A DNA stretch of 33,204 bases from Rhabdochlamydiaceae bacterium (GTDB lineage: Bacteria > Chlamydiota > Chlamydiia > Chlamydiales > Rhabdochlamydiaceae), in the NCBI GenBank assembly GCA_017994195.1, contig JAGOLG010000007.1:1-33204 (forward strand). Direction: 5' to 3'. Positions 22,050 through 30,206 of this stretch are shown one piece after another. The notes below the pieces were generated by a model, which was not told the origin of the DNA, did not search any database, and saw nothing but the letters and a program-made list of their open reading frames with translations. How positions within the stretch are numbered: the first letter of the stretch is position 1; every line of letters starts with the position of its first letter. Position numbers and translations under genes: made by a program.

Positions 22050-22077
22050 AAACTCTTTTGAAGAAACAAAAGAGTTT
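22050..22077. promoter_or_regulatory. Perfect 11-bp inverted repeat in a divergent intergenic region
   Basis: AAACTCTTTTG (22050-22060) and CAAAAGAGTTT (22067-22077), spaced by AAGAAA, between the starts of the 376-aa gene (22010, minus) and the DUF2147 gene (22102, plus). Divergent starts make a terminator unlikely. An operator or shared leader element is more plausible. Confidence 0.55.
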
Positions 22078-22101
22078 ACAAAGCGTTATGCAATTCATAA
22101 G

Positions 22102-22617
22102 ATGCAATTTATGCGCCCTATCTACATCTTGAGCTTTCTTTTGCTTGTTTGTTCGGCTTTGATGGCCCGTGACATCGGAGGATTTTGGCAAACCATCGAT
22201 GAAAAAACGAAGAAGCCCAGTTCGATCGTTGCCATCTACGCTTACAATGGAAAATATTACGGAAGAATCATTGGCAGCTACAACGATAAGGGTGAGATTG
22301 ATGACTCGATCTATGCCCCTAAAGGAAGAGCTCCGGGTATTGTCGGCAACCCCTACTACAGCGGCCTGGACTTTGTTTTAGGAGCAGGTTATGAAGGCGG
22401 TGGAAGATTTGCGGGATATGTCGTCGATCCTCGCGATGGCAAAATGTATGATGCCGAACTGTGGAAAAAAGGATCCGATCTCATTTTGCGTGGAGAGCTT
22501 TTCATGTTTGGAAGAAATGAGGTATGGCCTCCGTGCCCTGATGATCAATTCAATGATCAGTTTAAAAAGCCCGACCTTTCGACGTTTGTTCCGGTCATCC
22601 CAAAGCCTATTGACTAG
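22102..22617 (+). CDS. Secreted DUF2147 protein
   Basis: 171 residues. Signal peptide MRPIYILSFLLLVCSALMA, most naturally from the second ATG at 22111. The mature part fits DUF2147: DIGGFWQTIDEKTKKPSSIVAIYAYNGKYYGRIIG, then GSDLILRGELFMFGRNEVWPP. GGFW and YDAELWKKG are family landmarks. DUF2147 is a lipocalin-like secreted family of unknown role. No Shine-Dalgarno is seen at either ATG. The 3' end overlaps the convergent ABC-F gene by 11 bases. Confidence 0.9.
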   Translation: MQFMRPIYILSFLLLVCSALMARDIGGFWQTIDEKTKKPSSIVAIYAYNGKYYGRIIGSYNDKGEIDDSIYAPKGRAPGIVGNPYYSGLDFVLGAGYEGGGRFAGYVVDPRDGKMYDAELWKKGSDLILRGELFMFGRNEVWPPCPDDQFNDQFKKPDLSTFVPVIPKPID

Positions 22618-24340
22618 GTTCTTGATACAGAGAAAGGAGTCTATTTTCGAGCTCTTCGATTTCTTGCTGAATAGCAGCAAGGGTTTTTAAAAGCTCAGGT
22701 GATAAATCTCCTGCCTCAACAAGCGCTTCTTTCTTTTTCTTCTCAGCTTCAAGTTCAGCAATTTTTTTCTCACACGCCTTGATTTCTTTTTGGACCTCTT
22801 TTGAAGCATTAGGCTCTTTACGAGGAGAAGGCTCTACTTTTTTAATGGACGGCTTTTTCTCATCCCATCCACCTTTGTCTAAAAACTCGTCATAGGTGCC
22901 TAGAAAAAGCGTTTGCTTGGCCTCTTCGCAGTGGATTATCTTGTCTAGATTAAGTCTGCGCAAGATCAGTTCGCTGTGTGTCACCATGACGACAGAACCT
23001 GAAAAATCCTCTAAAGCATCAATCAGCGCTTCAATCGATTCAATATCAAGATGGTGCGTTGGCTCGTCCAATAAAAGCAGATTGCACGGTTTTGCGACAA
23101 TTTTCCCCAAGAGCACGCGGCTTTTTTCTCCGCCCGATAGAACCCCAATTTTTTTATCGGAAAGAGCTCCGCTAAACATCATGGCACCAGCGATGCCTTT
23201 AACCTCTGTGAAATTCAAATTATGATTTGCAAGTCCGATTTCTTCTGCAATCGTATGTTTGGTATCAAGCCTGTCGATATGAGTCTGCCCGAAGTAACCC
23301 AGGCGTGTATTATCCGAATACTCAACATCCCCTTTTAGAGGCTCTAAATCTCCACCGAGCAGCCTAAGAAGGGTCGACTTTCCGCGGCCGTTTTTTCCAA
23401 TGATTGCGATGCGCTCTCCTTTTTCGATTTCAAGAGAGACATTTTCGATGAGAGGCTCTTGTGAATAAGAAAACTCGATTTCTTTTGCCTCTAGCATCTT
23501 CCTTCCTGGAAAAGGAGCTTCTTGAAATATAAATGAGAGCTCAGAAATCTGATTTAATTGATCCAAAACAGGCACTCTTTGAAGCATTTTGACTCTGGAT
23601 TGGGCCTGTGATGCTTTGGAAGCTTTGGCGCCGAACCGCTCAATATAATTTTGCATGTGGGCCCGTTTTTTTTCCGATTTTATACGGGATTTTTCATGCA
23701 GTTCTTCTTCTTGAAGAATCAGTGAAAAAAAATCGAGGGTTGATCCTTTAATTTTTTTGACTTTCTCTCGATGGATTCCCATGGTATGGGTCGAGACGTT
23801 GTCCAGAAAATCCCGGTCATGGGAAATCAAGATGAATTCACCGGGCCATCTTTTCAAAAAATTCGTCAGCCAGCGGATTGAAAGGATGTCCAAATAGTTG
23901 GTCGGCTCATCCAAAAGCAAACAATCAGGTTCTGAAACGAGAACCTTTGCCAAGTGAAGGCGGAGATGATATCCCCCTGAAAACTCACTGGGCGATCTAT
24001 CCAGATCCTCCTCGGTGAACCCTAGGCCAAAAAGAATTTTTTCCGCACGGTAAAGCTCTTCTCGTTCATGCTCTGGCAGCCCCAAAGCCGCCTCTTGGAG
24101 CACAGTGGGCTCAGTAAATCGAATGTGTTGATTGAGGTAGCCTATACGGTAATTTTTTGAAATCGAGATAGCGCCCCTATCCGGCTCAAACTCCCCTGCA
24201 ATAAGCTTAAAAAGGGTCGATTTACCGGAGCCATTCCGCCCGACAAAACTGCACCTTTCCCCTTTTTGCAAGGAAAAAGAGACATCTTTAAAAATAGAAT
24301 GTCCTGAGAAAGAAAGCTCTACGTCGTCAAATTGTATCAT
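22607..24340 (-). CDS. ABC-F family ATPase
   Basis: Soluble tandem-ATPase of the ABC-F class, which acts on the ribosome (translation factors, some antibiotic resistance). First cassette: Walker A GRNGSGKST (35-43), signature SGGYHLRL (121-128), Walker B CLLLDEPTNYLD (140-151), switch ISHDRDFLD. Second cassette: Walker A GKNGRGKST (315-323), signature LSGGEKSRV, Walker B LLLLDEPTHHLD. The linker (about 215-255) is the usual charged P-site-tRNA-interaction motif helix pair (EEELHEKSRIKSEKKRAHMQNYIERFGAKASKASQAQSR). A C-terminal coiled coil spans about 515-575 (EIKACEKKIAELEAEKKKK). There is no transmembrane domain. 577 residues. The exact subfamily (Uup/YheS-like) is not resolved. Confidence 0.95.
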   Translation of the reverse strand: MIQFDDVELSFSGHSIFKDVSFSLQKGERCSFVGRNGSGKSTLFKLIAGEFEPDRGAISISKNYRIGYLNQHIRFTEPTVLQEAALGLPEHEREELYRAEKILFGLGFTEEDLDRSPSEFSGGYHLRLHLAKVLVSEPDCLLLDEPTNYLDILSIRWLTNFLKRWPGEFILISHDRDFLDNVSTHTMGIHREKVKKIKGSTLDFFSLILQEEELHEKSRIKSEKKRAHMQNYIERFGAKASKASQAQSRVKMLQRVPVLDQLNQISELSFIFQEAPFPGRKMLEAKEIEFSYSQEPLIENVSLEIEKGERIAIIGKNGRGKSTLLRLLGGDLEPLKGDVEYSDNTRLGYFGQTHIDRLDTKHTIAEEIGLANHNLNFTEVKGIAGAMMFSGALSDKKIGVLSGGEKSRVLLGKIVAKPCNLLLLDEPTHHLDIESIEALIDALEDFSGSVVMVTHSELILRRLNLDKIIHCEEAKQTLFLGTYDEFLDKGGWDEKKPSIKKVEPSPRKEPNASKEVQKEIKACEKKIAELEAEKKKKEALVEAGDLSPELLKTLAAIQQEIEELENRLLSLYQEPSQ

Positions 24341-24435
24341 GGGGAGAGCATTCTACCTTGAAAACGCTGCAAAATCAAGGAAGTTACCGTTTAACAAGAC
24401 AAAAAAACCTAACATGGATAAACTCTTTTTTAGTC

Positions 24436-24490
24436 CCGCATGGTTGGTTCTATGCGGAAGCCACGGGCTCCGGCCCGTGGCCTGTTTTTC
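24436..24490 (+). terminator. Two tandem hairpins with T-run on the plus strand
   Basis: CCGCAT/ATGCGG (24436-24456) and GCCACGGGC/GCCCGTGGC (24460-24468, 24473-24481), followed by CTGTTTTTC. The T-run is on the plus strand, but the nearest gene on that side is transcribed away, so it may terminate a small RNA or act on readthrough. Confidence 0.6.
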
Positions 24491-24497
24491 TAAAAAA

Positions 24498-25688
24498 TCA
24501 CGCTAATTCTTTGGGTTTTGCCTGAAACCATACCACTAAGCCATATCCTAAAGGCGGAAGCATGACAAGCAAAGTGCCGGCAAGCAGCATAAAAGCATGC
24601 AGCTCATGGCCGAATAATCCCAAGACGATGAGCAAGAATGCCGAGGCAAATTTCAAGGACGTGCTGACTTTTAATTTGGTCGGCTCGTTTTCATCTCTTT
24701 TTAAAATCATTTCGATGAGGCCGATAAAAAGCAAAGTCATAGCAAGTGCGCTCGTCAGAAGGACCCTAGCAGGATCTGACGGAATATGGTGTTTTGAAGT
24801 CAGAACATGCAAAAGAGAGGCGCCCACAGCTCCAATGCTCATGACGACGACAAGGTGGAGATAGCTCCAGAGAAAGGTCGATTTATGATCCGCTTTGGGC
24901 ACTCTGCGGGCAATATAATCAAAATAAATCCACCATAGCGCAAAACTGATTGCAACGCCCAAAATCCCTTCTGAAAAAACCCTAAAGTGCAAATGGTGAT
25001 GCCTTGCAACGCCTCGGATCACGCCAACCAATGTTTCTCCAAGCACAATTAAAACAAACAGCCCGAGCCGCTCCGGAAGCTTGGATAAGTTAAATAACGG
25101 CAATTTTGACTGCCTTTTAAGCGTACAGAGCGGCGTGCATAAGTCGCATAAGAGAGCTAGGCTCCATAACACAATTCTTGTGACATCTTCTTGAAAAAGA
25201 CCCCAGAGAAACAAAATAATCCCAAGGCTATAGCCGGTCATTAACAAGTTTCCTACAGGTCTGAACCTTTTTTCATGGATGGAAGCTCTTGCCCATAGCC
25301 ACATAATACATGCTCTTGCGAGGAGATAACTCATTCCATATCCCCAAGCTGCATCACTAGGAACATGATGAGCAAAGATAGCCAGACCCGCAACGGGGAT
25401 CATTAGTAAGAAAGTAAAAACACGGCTTTCAAGCCCTTCTGTTTCGAATCGATCATTATAATAAGTGGCACCAATCCAAACCCACCAGGCAGGCATAAAT
25501 AAGAACACGTAATTTCCAATTGTTGTAAACGACAGATCTTGCGACAAAAGATGGACAAGTTCAGAAATCACAACCACGAAAACTAAATCGAAAAAAAGTT
25601 CGAGCCAACTCACTTTTCTATGGGTATTAGCATCTTCATGAAGCCTAGGCTTTTGCCAAAATGTTTGATTTTCCATCCATAAAATCAT
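24498..25688 (-). CDS. Low temperature requirement A (LtrA) family membrane protein
   Basis: Multi-pass inner-membrane protein of the LtrA family; function poorly known. Family hallmarks: VSWLELFFDLVFVVVISELVHLL (residues about 24-46), WWVWIGATYYNDRFETE, then repeated hydrophobic helices and ERLGLFVLIVLGETLVGVIRGV. About ten to eleven membrane spans are visible. At 396 residues it is full length. The family start usually lies close to MENQTFWQKPRLH, so the ATG at 25673 (fifth codon of the listed frame) may be the true start. No operon partner. Confidence 0.92.
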   Translation of the reverse strand: MILWMENQTFWQKPRLHEDANTHRKVSWLELFFDLVFVVVISELVHLLSQDLSFTTIGNYVFLFMPAWWVWIGATYYNDRFETEGLESRVFTFLLMIPVAGLAIFAHHVPSDAAWGYGMSYLLARACIMWLWARASIHEKRFRPVGNLLMTGYSLGIILFLWGLFQEDVTRIVLWSLALLCDLCTPLCTLKRQSKLPLFNLSKLPERLGLFVLIVLGETLVGVIRGVARHHHLHFRVFSEGILGVAISFALWWIYFDYIARRVPKADHKSTFLWSYLHLVVVMSIGAVGASLLHVLTSKHHIPSDPARVLLTSALAMTLLFIGLIEMILKRDENEPTKLKVSTSLKFASAFLLIVLGLFGHELHAFMLLAGTLLVMLPPLGYGLVVWFQAKPKELA

Positions 25689-25781
25689 TCACTTATTGAA
25701 TAAAAAATTCAATCGTATTATGCGTTATGATAGTCTAGGATACGTCATCTGATGACACATTTAGAAAAAAAGGAAAATTAC

Positions 25782-25880
25782 ATGGCAAAAAAAGCAAAAA
25801 AGAAAGCGGTTAAGAAAACAAAAAAAACAACCACAAAAAAGAAAAAAATGAGTAAAAAAGGTTGCGGAACCTGCGGTTGA
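25782..25880 (+). CDS. 32-aa lysine-rich histone-like peptide with Cys tail
   Basis: Short open frame: MAKKAKKKAVKKTKKTTTKK, then KKMSKKGCGTCG. About half of the residues are lysine, and it ends in GCGTCG. AGGAAA lies eight bases upstream of the ATG, and a strong terminator hairpin (25893-25920) follows 12 bases after the stop, so it looks like a real transcription unit. Composition is like the chlamydial HctB/Hc2 nucleoid proteins and other KKA-type bacterial histone H1-like proteins, but much shorter. The two closing cysteines could bind metal or form a disulphide. DNA or RNA binding is inferred from charge alone. Confidence 0.7.
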   Translation: MAKKAKKKAVKKTKKTTTKKKKMSKKGCGTCG

Positions 25881-25892
25881 TAGCTTGCTATT

Positions 25893-25924
25893 ATGAGCTC
25901 AATGTCTTCATTGAGCTCATCTTT
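25893..25924. terminator. Bidirectional intrinsic terminator
   Basis: Perfect 12-bp stem ATGAGCTCAATG/CATTGAGCTCAT with loop TCTT, followed by CTTTT on the plus strand. It separates the 32-aa peptide from the convergent Fic gene, whose stop lies inside the second arm. Confidence 0.85.
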
Positions 25925-26558
25925 TCTCAATAATCCCCTCAAGAAAAAAACGAATCCACCCCTCCCAATCATTCTTCGAAGAGATTTGAAAGAGTTTTTC
26001 AAAGTATTTTCCTCTATTTTTCTTGAAATACCCGTCCATTTCAAAGATGGGGCTAGAGAGAACCTCTTTTTTATGCAATATGATCGGAATGAGCAAACGC
26101 GCAAGCCGGCCATTTCCATCCATGAATGGATGGATGATCAAAAGCTGGGCAAAAAAAATCGCCAGCTGAACAAGAGGATCTTTTTCCTTAGAATTGATGT
26201 ATTGCTTTAGATTTTGCATGTATCTAGGAACTTGTTTGAAATTCGGAGGAAAAAAATATCCCTCTTCACAGCTGCAACCCTCGGGCCCAATCCAATTCTG
26301 CCGTGTGCGAAATTTTCCAGCCTCTTTTATGTTCTTTGCTTCTAGAAGGATTTTGCGATGCAGCTTGCAAAAAAGAGCAAGCGTCAGCGGCTGCTTTTTT
26401 TTTCGCACACGAGATGATTCTCTTAAGGCTTGATCCCAGCGTCCGAGCTCTCCGTGCGCCTTCCAGAGAAGATCTTGAAAGGCATCCCATTCAAGATCTT
26501 TAAGGGGCAGCTTCTTAGGATGATAAACCCTATAAAACTTCCGCGGCAATGGCAGCAA
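25917..26558 (-). CDS. Compact Fic protein
   Basis: Second Fic-domain protein of the window; predicted AMP-transferase. The FIC motif HPFMDGNGRLAR is at 143-154 with the catalytic His143. RTRQNWIGPEGCSCEEGYFFPPNFKQVPRYM (84-114) is the flap and substrate-side region of the Fic/DOC fold. At 213 residues it lacks the winged helix of the first Fic protein, and no inhibitory helix motif is obvious (SSRVRKK at 48-54 is not a match). No ATG is available: the frame opens with TTG at 26556-26558, inside the last codons of phoH, with GGAG very close. A later TTG (26549) is an alternative. It follows phoH with about 29 bases overlap, so probably co-transcribed. Confidence 0.85.
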   Translation of the reverse strand: MLPLPRKFYRVYHPKKLPLKDLEWDAFQDLLWKAHGELGRWDQALRESSRVRKKKQPLTLALFCKLHRKILLEAKNIKEAGKFRTRQNWIGPEGCSCEEGYFFPPNFKQVPRYMQNLKQYINSKEKDPLVQLAIFFAQLLIIHPFMDGNGRLARLLIPIILHKKEVLSSPIFEMDGYFKKNRGKYFEKLFQISSKNDWEGWIRFFLEGIIEKR

Positions 26559-27843
26559 GCTCCGATCTTTCTGTTCGATCCAGGAAAATATGCCCGTAGG
26601 TAGGATAATCTCTCATCTTTCCTACAACATACGTCAGCGCATTAGAATCTTTATCAAGGTAGGGGTTGTCAATTTGAGTAGGGTCTCCTGTTAAAACAAC
26701 TTTTGTTCCCTTGCCTGCGCGGGAAATAATTGTTTTAACCTCATGAGGTGTTAAGTTTTGCGCTTCATCAATAATAATGTACATCTTCGGCAGCGAGCGG
26801 CCGCGAATATAAGTTACAGCCTCCATTTCCAGCTTTTTACTCTCTATAATCCATTGCTGGGCATCAGGGCCATTGGCAGAGCCTGTTGTTGAAGAGCAAA
26901 GAAATTCTAAGTTATCATAGATAGGCTGCATCCAATGATACAGCTTCTCTTCTTTGGTCCCCGGCAGATACCCGATATCTTTACCCAAAGGAATAATCGG
27001 ACGGCTGACTAAAATCTTTGTGTAGACATTGTCATCAAACACCTTCTTAAGGCCTGCTGCAAGCGCAAGGAGCGTCTTCCCCGTTCCTGCAGGGCCGATG
27101 AGAGTCACAAGCTTAATATCATCGCGAAGCAGCAGATCCAGTGCGCATTTTTGTTCTACGTTCAAAGGATGGATTCCCCAAATATCCCTTGAGAGTTTGA
27201 TCAAAGGCTCAAGTTTTTTGGATTCCGGATTGAACTTACAAACGGCCGACGACTGCTCCGGAGATGTCATCACACAATATTCATTAGGGGAAAAGTCCTT
27301 TGCCTCGACAGAAACAGATCCATCTTTAAAGAATAGATCGACTTCTCTTTTAGGGACTTCGACTTTTCTATACCCACGATACATTTTGTCATAAGAAAAT
27401 TTGAGGTTTTCATAATCTTCTGCTTGCAGTCCAATCGCCTCGGCTTTGACACGCGTGACAAAATCTTTTGAGACTAAAACAACATCTTCTCCCTGTTCTT
27501 TCAAAATAAAAGCCGTGAGAAGAATTTTGTTCGTCGCTCTGTCTAGTGGAAGAGGAAATGTCTTTTTCTCCGGGGGTTTGAGTTCCACATGAATTTTAAC
27601 TATGATCCCTTCTTCAATTGGAACTCCCGCGCTTAAATCGCCCTTGCCCGTATTTTTAAGCGAGTCGACATACCGCATCACATGGCGGGCGTTTTTACCG
27701 ATTTCATCGGAGAGCCGCTTCATCGTATCAAGCTCTTCTAAGACAACGAGCGGAATGATGACATCATTGCCCTTAAAACGTTTGATAGCCTCTGGGTCGT
27801 GGAGAAGAACGTTGGTATCGATGACAAAAGACTTTCGTGACAT
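26530..27843 (-). CDS. phoH: PhoH-like ATPase with N-terminal PIN domain
   Basis: PhoH2-type RNA-associated protein: PIN nuclease domain plus PhoH P-loop ATPase. The start at 27843 is chosen because AAGGA lies six bases upstream and the family starts SFVIDTNVLLHDPEAI; a more upstream ATG (27909) has no such support. In 437 residues: PIN acids D9, E36/E37, D101 and D127 (VSKDFVTRVKA); Walker A GPAGTGKT (250-257); Walker B MYIIIDEAQNL (354-364); TGDPTQID (386-392); and a final FLDRTERSELAAIAAEVL. Full length. In C. trachomatis phoH lies near ileS (CT015 and CT019, recalled). Confidence 0.95.
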   Translation of the reverse strand: MSRKSFVIDTNVLLHDPEAIKRFKGNDVIIPLVVLEELDTMKRLSDEIGKNARHVMRYVDSLKNTGKGDLSAGVPIEEGIIVKIHVELKPPEKKTFPLPLDRATNKILLTAFILKEQGEDVVLVSKDFVTRVKAEAIGLQAEDYENLKFSYDKMYRGYRKVEVPKREVDLFFKDGSVSVEAKDFSPNEYCVMTSPEQSSAVCKFNPESKKLEPLIKLSRDIWGIHPLNVEQKCALDLLLRDDIKLVTLIGPAGTGKTLLALAAGLKKVFDDNVYTKILVSRPIIPLGKDIGYLPGTKEEKLYHWMQPIYDNLEFLCSSTTGSANGPDAQQWIIESKKLEMEAVTYIRGRSLPKMYIIIDEAQNLTPHEVKTIISRAGKGTKVVLTGDPTQIDNPYLDKDSNALTYVVGKMRDYPTYGHIFLDRTERSELAAIAAEVL

Positions 27844-28037
27844 GCGGTTCCTTATTAAAGTTAGAATTTTAATCGCAGAATATCGAATAGAAGAACCATT
27901 GACAATCATTTTTTATAAATTATTAAATACAAGTATTTTAAGATAAAAACCCAGCACTTGCGATACGTGATTGCTAATTTTCTTGCGTCTCTTTTACCTG
28001 TTGGCTATAATGAAAAATACCAAACGAGGAGCATTCT

Positions 28038-28709
28038 ATGAAAATCACCGATAAAATCTTAAGCATCCCACCTTATATCTCTACGTCTTGGAAAAATATC
28101 GTTTCTATTCATGTCGAGTCGCAACCCTTCGGCCATGTTCTCGTCATCGAGCTTATAACAGGATCGAAAATTGGCATCCCTAATCTAGAGCGTACTATCA
28201 TTGAAAAGGTCTTTGAATCTCATGCGCAAGTTGTCGAAGATGAAAGTAAAAACAAACAAGGCGGCCTCATGACCGCTGCAATTCCATTCCCTTTTACATT
28301 CCCAAACTTAGAAGGCCTCACTTCGATGATTCAGCACAATGATGAACAAAAAGAAAGCCCTGCGCTTCCGACAGAAATGCTGGATCGCATTGCTGAGATG
28401 ACAAAAGGACTTCTTCCGGAAGATCTTTCCACAATCCAACAACCCGAGCCTAATTGCAATTGCCCTCACTGCCAAATCATGCGGGCCGTTTTAGGTCCTC
28501 AAGAGACACCTGCAGCAATTGAAGAAGTCGTAACTGAAGAAGATTTAAAATTCCGAACATGGGATATTAAACAAGAAAACGACAAACTTTATTCAGTTAC
28601 TAATCCACTTGATAGCAAAGAACATTATAATGTGTTTCTAGGCGACCCACTTGGTTGCACGTGCGGCACTAAAAACTGCGAACACATCCAAGCAGTACTT
28701 AAAAGTTAA
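28038..28709 (+). CDS. SWIM-like cysteine protein, chlamydial conserved hypothetical
   Basis: 223 residues. The N-terminal half (to about 95) is a mixed alpha/beta unit. The middle has a CNCPHC cluster (140-145). The C-terminus YNVFLGDPLGCTCGTKNCEHIQAVLKS has C207-x-C209 and C214-x-H216, fitting the CxCx(n)CxH zinc pattern of SWIM domains, which bind nucleic acid or protein. The position between phoH and the SH3b protein matches C. trachomatis CT016 (from memory). AGGAG lies 8 bases upstream of the ATG. Function unknown. The two cysteine clusters suggest one or two zinc sites. Confidence 0.85.
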   Translation: MKITDKILSIPPYISTSWKNIVSIHVESQPFGHVLVIELITGSKIGIPNLERTIIEKVFESHAQVVEDESKNKQGGLMTAAIPFPFTFPNLEGLTSMIQHNDEQKESPALPTEMLDRIAEMTKGLLPEDLSTIQQPEPNCNCPHCQIMRAVLGPQETPAAIEEVVTEEDLKFRTWDIKQENDKLYSVTNPLDSKEHYNVFLGDPLGCTCGTKNCEHIQAVLKS

Positions 28710-28714
28710 ATCTA

Positions 28715-28876
28715 TACGACCCGCTGTCAAAAATATAGGGTTTGGACTTTGCCAAAGTCCCGCGGCTGAGCGATCGCAAATAAGTCCATATTAAAAAATA
28801 TTGACCTATTTGCGATCGCTCAGCCGCGGGAACTTTCGCTAAAGCCCAAACCCTATATTTTTGACAGCGGGCCGTA
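28715..28876. repeat. 162-bp near-perfect palindrome (MITE-like)
   Basis: Two arms of about 75 bp are reverse complements with few differences. Both start TACG[A/G]CCCGCTGTCAAA, share GGGTTTGG, then CCCGCGGCTGAGCGATCGCAAATA. A small AT-rich centre (ATATTAAAAAATATT) lies between. Each arm also holds its own mini-hairpin (left: GGACTTT/AAAGTCC, 28744-28760). No reading frame is inside. It sits between two genes on the same strand and may work as a terminator. Confidence 0.85.
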
Positions 28877-28955
28877 TTTTCTGTGGAGTTAAAAAACCTT
28901 AATCTCTTAGAATGACGATCAACTACATTCTTATAGATTTAGGAGGATTTTCCAC

Positions 28956-30188
28956 ATGTCTAAACGTTATACGGCGCCACTGCTTTTCGGAATTTGCTGT
29001 CTTTCCATCGCTTATGGCGATGCGTCAGGTGAGATTTCGGCTTTAGCCCCTTCTGCCATTGAACCCGTTGAAATTACATCATCTGCAATCCCAGAGCCTT
29101 TCTTTGTTCAACCAGTTGTTGAACATACGCCTGCGGTCGCCGTCATTGAGAGACCGTTTACCCCCTTCACAGGAAAAATCAAAGGGAGAAAAGTTCGTCT
29201 CAGAGCAACTGCTGATTTAGAAGGACGCGTTGTCAAAGAACTGAACCGCCAAGACCTTCTCGTGATCGTTGGTGAAAAAGGAGATTTTTACTCAGTTGAA
29301 CCTCCTGCTGGAAGCAAAGCGTATGTTTTTCGCAGTTTCGTTCTTGATGGAATTGTTGAAGGAAACCGTGTCAACGTCCGTTTAGAGCCATCTCTTGATG
29401 CTCCTGTAATCGGTCATCTCAATAGCGGCGATCATATTAAAGGAACACTCAGTTCTCTCAACAATAAATGGTATGAAATTTCTCCTCCTCCAGGAACTCG
29501 TTTTTACGTCGCAAAAGAATACATCGACTCTATTGGCGGACCTGAAGTGAAAGCGCAGCTTGATAAACGCCGCTCTACTGCTGAGCAGCTTCTTGATGCA
29601 GCAACACTTTTAACACAAGCTGAAATGAAAAAATCCTTCCGAGAAATGGACATCGATCGCATCAAGCACAATTATCAAACCGTCATGAACGAGTTTACAG
29701 AGTTTCCTGACCTTTGCGATAAAGCCAAAGAAGGCTTTAATGTGCTTCAAGAAGAATATACACAACGCAGAATTTCATATTTAGAAGAAAAAGCTGAAGG
29801 AAAAATCTCTTCGGAAGAAGCATTTTCTACTGATAGCTCTCACATCACAATGAACCCGACAGACCGCATGAAATTGTGGGAACCTGTTGAAGAGTCTCTT
29901 TACCTGACATGGTCTACTCGCAATGACGATCGCTCGCAAGACGAGTTCTACGACGAGCAGCGTCAAGCAGGAGCCGTTCTGATAGGGATTGTAGAACCCT
30001 ACGCATCTCCTGTTAAACGAAAACCCGGCGACTATGTCTTAAAAGACAAAGACCTCACCAAAGCTTACCTTTACAGCACCCATATCAACCTGCAAGAATT
30101 TGTAGGTAAAAAAGTAACTGTGCTGGTAACACCTCGTTCAAACAATAATTTCGCATTCCCCGCTTATTTCGTTCTTTCCGTTGAATAA
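28956..30188 (+). CDS. Secreted double SH3b-domain protein (CT017/Ctad1-like)
   Basis: 410 residues with a signal peptide (MSKRYTAPLLFGICCLSIAY, cleavage near GDA). Two bacterial SH3 domains follow: 73-127 (GKIKGRKVRLRATADLEGRVVKELNRQDLLVIVGEKGDFYSVE) and 134-190 (VEGNRVNVRLEPSLDAPVIGHLNSGDHIKG). The C-terminal 200 residues form a helical then beta domain. In position and domain plan it resembles C. trachomatis CT017, described as the integrin-binding adhesin Ctad1; that link is recalled, not searched. AGGAGG lies upstream of the ATG. A surface or periplasmic peptidoglycan-related role is the alternative. Confidence 0.9.
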   Translation: MSKRYTAPLLFGICCLSIAYGDASGEISALAPSAIEPVEITSSAIPEPFFVQPVVEHTPAVAVIERPFTPFTGKIKGRKVRLRATADLEGRVVKELNRQDLLVIVGEKGDFYSVEPPAGSKAYVFRSFVLDGIVEGNRVNVRLEPSLDAPVIGHLNSGDHIKGTLSSLNNKWYEISPPPGTRFYVAKEYIDSIGGPEVKAQLDKRRSTAEQLLDAATLLTQAEMKKSFREMDIDRIKHNYQTVMNEFTEFPDLCDKAKEGFNVLQEEYTQRRISYLEEKAEGKISSEEAFSTDSSHITMNPTDRMKLWEPVEESLYLTWSTRNDDRSQDEFYDEQRQAGAVLIGIVEPYASPVKRKPGDYVLKDKDLTKAYLYSTHINLQEFVGKKVTVLVTPRSNNNFAFPAYFVLSVE

Positions 30189-30206
30189 GCGATTCTATTA
30201 AAATAA

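Noticed and set aside
22378-22690. Frames of about 100 aa on both strands over the DUF2147/ABC-F junction
   Set aside because: They lie inside two convincing convergent genes and have no recognisable protein features.
25790-26119. 113-aa minus frame over the lysine-rich peptide and terminator
   Set aside because: It is mostly poly-Phe/Val complement of a lysine-rich coding stretch and overlaps the Fic gene out of frame.
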